Shown here piece after piece: positions 61,321-64,000 of a DNA stretch of 64,000 bases. The notes below the pieces were generated by a model. The model was given only the letters and a program-made list of their open reading frames with translations. It had not been told where the DNA came from and did no database searches. Origin of the DNA: Streptantibioticus silvisoli (GTDB taxonomy: Bacteria > Actinomycetota > Actinomycetes > Streptomycetales > Streptomycetaceae); NCBI RefSeq assembly GCF_027947535.2, contig NZ_JAAGKO020000006.1:124001-188000 (forward strand). The letters run 5' to 3'. Each line of letters begins with the position of its first letter. Position 1 is the stretch's first letter. The translations under genes were made by a program, and so were the position numbers.

Positions 61321-62082
61321 ATGTCCACCGCCTCCCTGCCGTCCCCCGCCCGCGCGAGCCGCGCCGCCCGGACCGCCGCCCGCCGTGTCCTGATCACCGG
61401 CGCCCTGGCCGCCGGTGTGGTCATGGCCGGTGCCGGTGCGGCGTTCGCCCACGTCACCGTCCACCCCGACACCTACCCCCAGGGCGCCGAGGACGGCACC
61501 ATCACCTTCCGGGTCCCCAACGAGGAGGATCACGCCGACACCACCAAGGTCGACATCTACTTCCCGTCCGCCCAGCCGATCCCGTCGGTCCTGGTCTCCC
61601 CGGTGCCCGGCTGGACCGCGAAGATCAAGAACGTCACGCTCAAGACACCGATCAAGACCGATGACGGAGACATCACCACCGCCGTCTCCGAGATCACCTG
61701 GACCGGCGGCAGGACAGCCCCCGGCCAGTACCAGGACTTCACCGTGGCGTTCGGCCAGCTGCCCACCACCGGCAGCCGGCTCGTCTTCAAGGCGTTGCAG
61801 ACCTACTCCGACGGCACCATCGTGCGCTGGATCGACCTCCAGCAGCCCGGCCAGGACGAACCCGCCCACCCGGCCCCCACGCTCGAGCTCACCGCCGCCG
61901 CACCGGACGGCGGCAGCGGTGCGGCGCCCGCGCCCGCCAAGAGCCGGAGCACGCACCCGGTCGCGGCCAAGGCGGACGACTCCGCCGCCCGCACTCTGGG
62001 CATCGCCGGGCTCGTCGTCGGTGTCCTCGGTCTGATAGCCGGCGGCCTGGCCCTGGTCCGCTCCCGCCGCACCGCCTCCTGA
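61321..62082 (+). CDS. ycnI: YcnI-family copper-binding secreted/membrane protein
   Basis: 253 residues from ATG 61321 with GGAG upstream. The signal peptide ends AAFA and the mature chain begins at His44 (HVTVHPDTYPQGAEDGTITFRVPNE), the N-terminal His used as a copper ligand in characterised YcnI (DUF1775). The DUF1775 beta-sandwich spans about 44-190 (PVPGWTAKI, EITWTGGRTAPGQYQDF, LVFKALQTYSDG). An Ala/Pro-rich spacer and a C-terminal membrane helix (LGIAGLVVGVLGLIAGGLALV, 228-248) end in basic residues, so it is anchored outside the membrane. The likely role is periplasmic-side copper handling. Confidence 0.93.
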   Translation: MSTASLPSPARASRAARTAARRVLITGALAAGVVMAGAGAAFAHVTVHPDTYPQGAEDGTITFRVPNEEDHADTTKVDIYFPSAQPIPSVLVSPVPGWTAKIKNVTLKTPIKTDDGDITTAVSEITWTGGRTAPGQYQDFTVAFGQLPTTGSRLVFKALQTYSDGTIVRWIDLQQPGQDEPAHPAPTLELTAAAPDGGSGAAPAPAKSRSTHPVAAKADDSAARTLGIAGLVVGVLGLIAGGLALVRSRRTAS

Positions 62083-62609
62083 CCCACCGCCCCATGGGCC
62101 CCGGCCGGAGGCAGACGTGCGTGCCGCCTCCCGCGCCGGGGCTCGGGCCCCTACCACCGCGGAACAGCGACTCCATCCGTACGCTCAGCCATGGATGCCC
62201 GGCCCGGCCGCCCGCACCGTGCGGTGGCTCGAAGCGGTCGAGGGGGTCGTCCAACGCTTCGGCGGTGACGGTGAGCGCGTTCCGGTCCGCGCGGCGGCCG
62301 CGTTCGCGGAGGCGGCGGAGCAGCCCGGCGTGTTCCACGGGGAAGTGCAACAGCCGCCGGATGCCGCCGGCTTGCCCGATCAGGCTCTGCCACGCCTCGC
62401 GGTCCCGCCTGGGCCGCACCTCGCGGTCCAGGACCACGCCGTGCGCGTCGGCCACCAGGTCGGCAAGGCGAACGACCGCGGAAACCGCCACCGCACGCAC
62501 CCGTCGACCCGTCAGGTACGGCTGCGCATCGCGGCTGTCCTCCGGCGTGGGCTCCGCCCGACGCTGCGCCCCCGGGCGTTGGCCGCGGAGATACCGATCC
62601 CGAGAGCGA
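62083..62609. other. Intergenic region with possible unrecognised fragment on the - strand
   Basis: A - strand frame at about 62150-62620 reads smoothly (VVRLADLVADAHGVVLDREVRPRR) with some GC3 bias, but matches no family I know and runs antisense into ycnI. Treated as unresolved or decayed. Confidence 0.35.
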
Positions 62610-62720
62610 CGCCGCCTCATCGGCGTCGAACTGTCCGACCGCTACGCCGACGTCGCCGGACGCCGACTCCGAGGGTGGCTGCCCCGGAAAGACCGCACCC
62701 TGGCCGGACCGGAGGCGTGA
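62610..62720 (+). pseudogene. C-terminal fragment of a DNA methyltransferase
   Basis: RRLIGVELSDRYADVAGRRLR matches the last conserved segment of N4/N6-type DNA methyltransferases (RRxIGVELSERYxEVAxxRL, near the SAM-binding FxGxG end). No catalytic SPPY motif precedes it. A remnant. Confidence 0.55.
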
Positions 62721-62761
62721 CCATGACCGTCGTGCCGCCGCAGGCGGCGGATCGCAGACGC

Positions 62762-62809
62762 CGAAGGGCGGCCGGTGCAGCGCAGAACCGCTGCACCGGC
62801 CGCCCTTCG
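62762..62809. terminator. Long perfect hairpin (21-bp stem)
   Basis: 62762-62782 pairs perfectly with 62789-62809 around a 6-nt loop. It follows the methyltransferase remnant and may have been its terminator. Confidence 0.75.
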
Positions 62810-62825
62810 CCACCCCAGGCCGCTT

Positions 62826-62855
62826 CGAACACCCCATGACCACATGGGGTGTTCG
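62826..62855 (-). terminator. Hairpin terminator of the small secreted protein gene
   Basis: A 13-bp perfect stem (62826-62838 with 62843-62855) and 4-nt loop begin 8 bp beyond the stop of the - strand gene. Confidence 0.75.
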
Positions 62856-62863
62856 GCCGTGGG

Positions 62864-63286
62864 TCAGGAGATCTGCACGAGATAGACGGAGGCCTGTCCG
62901 GAGCCTTCGGGGCCGGCCACCTGCACCAGGTGACCGCCCGCGGACAGCGACACCGAACGCGTCTGGTAGACCCCCGGCGATGCTCCCACGTAGCCCAGCT
63001 CCGTACCGTCGATGTACGTGTCGAACGCGGCGTTGCCCGTCACGTCGTACTCGACGGCGTAGACGCCTGCGACCGGCGCGCTGGCCTCAAGATACGTTGG
63101 CCCGCTGACCTGGCCGAGCAGTTGCCGCGACAGCGCCTTCGGCGCCGCGGCGCTGTGGATCGCCGTGGCGGGGCCATGTCCGGTGGCTGCGCTGGCATTC
63201 CCGCAGAACGCCCCGACGGCCACGGACGCGGTGATGCCGCACACCACTGGAACCGCCGCGTTCCTCACCAGTTTCCACACGTTCAA
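62864..63286 (-). CDS. Small secreted protein of unknown function
   Basis: 140 residues from TTG at 63286, chosen for GGAAGGAG 6 nt upstream; GTG at 63280 is an alternative. A signal peptide covers about 1-34 (VRNAAVPVVCGITASVAVGAFCGNASAA). The mature part ends with a beta-rich domain (YAVEYDVTGNAAFDTYIDGTELG, YQTRSVSLSAGGHLVQVAGPEG) like a small carbohydrate-binding or jelly-roll fold. I cannot name a family. Confidence 0.75.
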   Translation of the reverse strand: MNVWKLVRNAAVPVVCGITASVAVGAFCGNASAATGHGPATAIHSAAAPKALSRQLLGQVSGPTYLEASAPVAGVYAVEYDVTGNAAFDTYIDGTELGYVGASPGVYQTRSVSLSAGGHLVQVAGPEGSGQASVYLVQIS

Positions 63287-63710
63287 GAGAAACTCCTTCC
63301 CGTATTGCAAAGCAGTGATGTTCCTGATTCGTGCCTCCGGGGCCGGCGAAGGGGATGGCACACACCGGACACGGCCTGACGAGGTGTCTGCGGTCCCCGT
63401 TCCGGAGATGGTGATACATAGTGTGGCCTCCTGTTCGTTTTCGGGTCAAGTGCCATGCAAAAGAAACAAGTTCGCACACAATCGGAGTGGGGACCGTTCT
63501 CACGCCGCCCCTCCCTCGGTTGACACGCGACGGCCGACCGGTTCGTCGGCGCACTCCGTGTCCCGGTCGCCGTCCGGGCCCGGACCGGTCGCGTGGGCGG
63601 GCGCTCCACCGAACTGCTGGCTCTGGCGGTTCGTCCCGCATCCCTCGTGCGGCGCGAGGGCCATCGCATGACTTTCCTGCAATGAACGAAGGCTTTGGTA
63701 TGTCCGTTCA
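63287..63710. other. Upstream region with no gene seen
   Basis: About 420 bp left of the hexamer repeat. It probably holds the promoter of the - strand secreted-protein gene; A/T-rich patches occur near 63410-63480. Confidence 0.4.
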
Positions 63711-63757
63711 AACGCGAACGCGAACGCAAATGCAAACGCGAACGCGAACGCAACGCA
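63711..63757. repeat. Hexamer tandem repeat (aacgcg)n
   Basis: About eight imperfect copies of a 6-bp unit (aacgcg, aacgca, aatgca). It is a microsatellite-like tract in intergenic DNA. Confidence 0.85.
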
Positions 63758-63921
63758 AAGGCAGACGTGATCCGGGGCCGGCGGGCGCACATGGTTTGAA
63801 TGGAATGCTTCCCCTCGCGTAACGGCGGGTCAGGTCCGCCGCACCGCGGGTCGGACGTGTCGCCCACCTGTCGTTCTGCCATGCCGGGGGCAAACTTGGA
63901 CGTCGGCGGACAGTCGGCAGG

Positions 63922-64000
63922 ATGACGCGGTCACCGAAGGAGTTCGCGGAGGTACTCGGACTGCGGTTGTCAGGAACCGGGCGTGGGCGGGGCGTGTGCG
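63922..64000 (+). CDS. Possible start of a gene cut by the window end
   Basis: An ATG at 63922 opens MTRSPKEFAEVLGLRLSG and stays open to the window edge (26 codons). The ribosome site is weak (GGCAGG close to the ATG). Too short to identify. Confidence 0.25.
   Translation, partial: MTRSPKEFAEVLGLRLSGTGRGRGVC

Noticed and set aside
61889-62620. - strand frame downstream of and antisense to ycnI
   Set aside because: Part reads smoothly, but it has no known motif and overlaps a certain gene; kept only as an unresolved note.
63500-63790. - strand frame with a Phe-Ala repeat
   Set aside because: The repeat is simply the hexamer tract read as codons; no other protein signal.
1-64000. tRNA, rRNA or CRISPR arrays
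   Set aside because: No cloverleaf with CCA-type end, no rRNA segments and no spaced short repeats were seen by eye; a covariance-model scan would be needed to exclude small RNAs.

Overview
High-GC actinomycete DNA, most likely a Streptomycetaceae chromosome. The evidence is strong G/C bias at third codon positions, many GTG/TTG starts, modular type I PKS genes, a TTA codon in a regulator, and secreted enzymes with ricin-type lectin modules. The window looks like accessory (arm-like) DNA: two biosynthetic loci are set among orphan genes and decayed gene fragments.

Region 1 (1-34.7 kb): a hybrid modular PKS-NRPS cluster, all on the + strand. Three PKS proteins (the first cut by the window edge) supply a KR-ACP tail and then five full modules: malonyl/DH-KR, methylmalonyl/DH-KR, methylmalonyl with dead KR, methylmalonyl/KR, malonyl with dead KR. 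The last ACP has no docking tail and is followed by a C-A-T NRPS whose adenylation pocket reads as glycine. No thioesterase or reductase ends the line. A beta-ketoacyl-glycine thioester is the predicted last intermediate, which would suit tetramic-acid formation by a cyclase not present here. A secreted protein with neocarzinostatin-like features sits between the PKS and the NRPS. A large LuxR-family (LAL) regulator with a TTA codon follows.

Region 2 (35-45.5 kb): orphan genes (membrane metallophosphoesterase, HNH lipoprotein/secreted nuclease, stand-alone adenylation enzyme, an 1107-residue membrane protein with a periplasmic-binding-protein domain, DEAD-box RNA helicase) among remnants of an IS630-type transposase, a possible GntR regulator and an alpha/beta hydrolase.

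Region 3 (46.4-53.4 kb): the most unusual locus. A promoter precedes a 21-codon peptide gene whose YxxP-containing sequence resembles a lasso-peptide leader but which ends in LGGH with no core of lasso type. A strong hairpin follows, then six tightly packed or overlapping genes: SAM methyltransferase, PqqD-like recognition protein, acetyltransferase with an unfamiliar N-terminal domain, MFS exporter, asparagine-synthetase-like enzyme with a C-terminal PqqD-like extension, and a JmjC/cupin oxygenase. This looks like a RiPP pathway that does not match a class I know.

Region 4 (53.4-64 kb): an ArsR-AHSA1 pair with duplicated operators, a small HNH-like protein, a decayed GH59 gene, secreted GDSL and GH76 enzymes sharing lectin modules, a Met/His-rich membrane protein and YcnI (copper-related) around a sigma-factor remnant, a DNA-methyltransferase remnant, and a small secreted protein.
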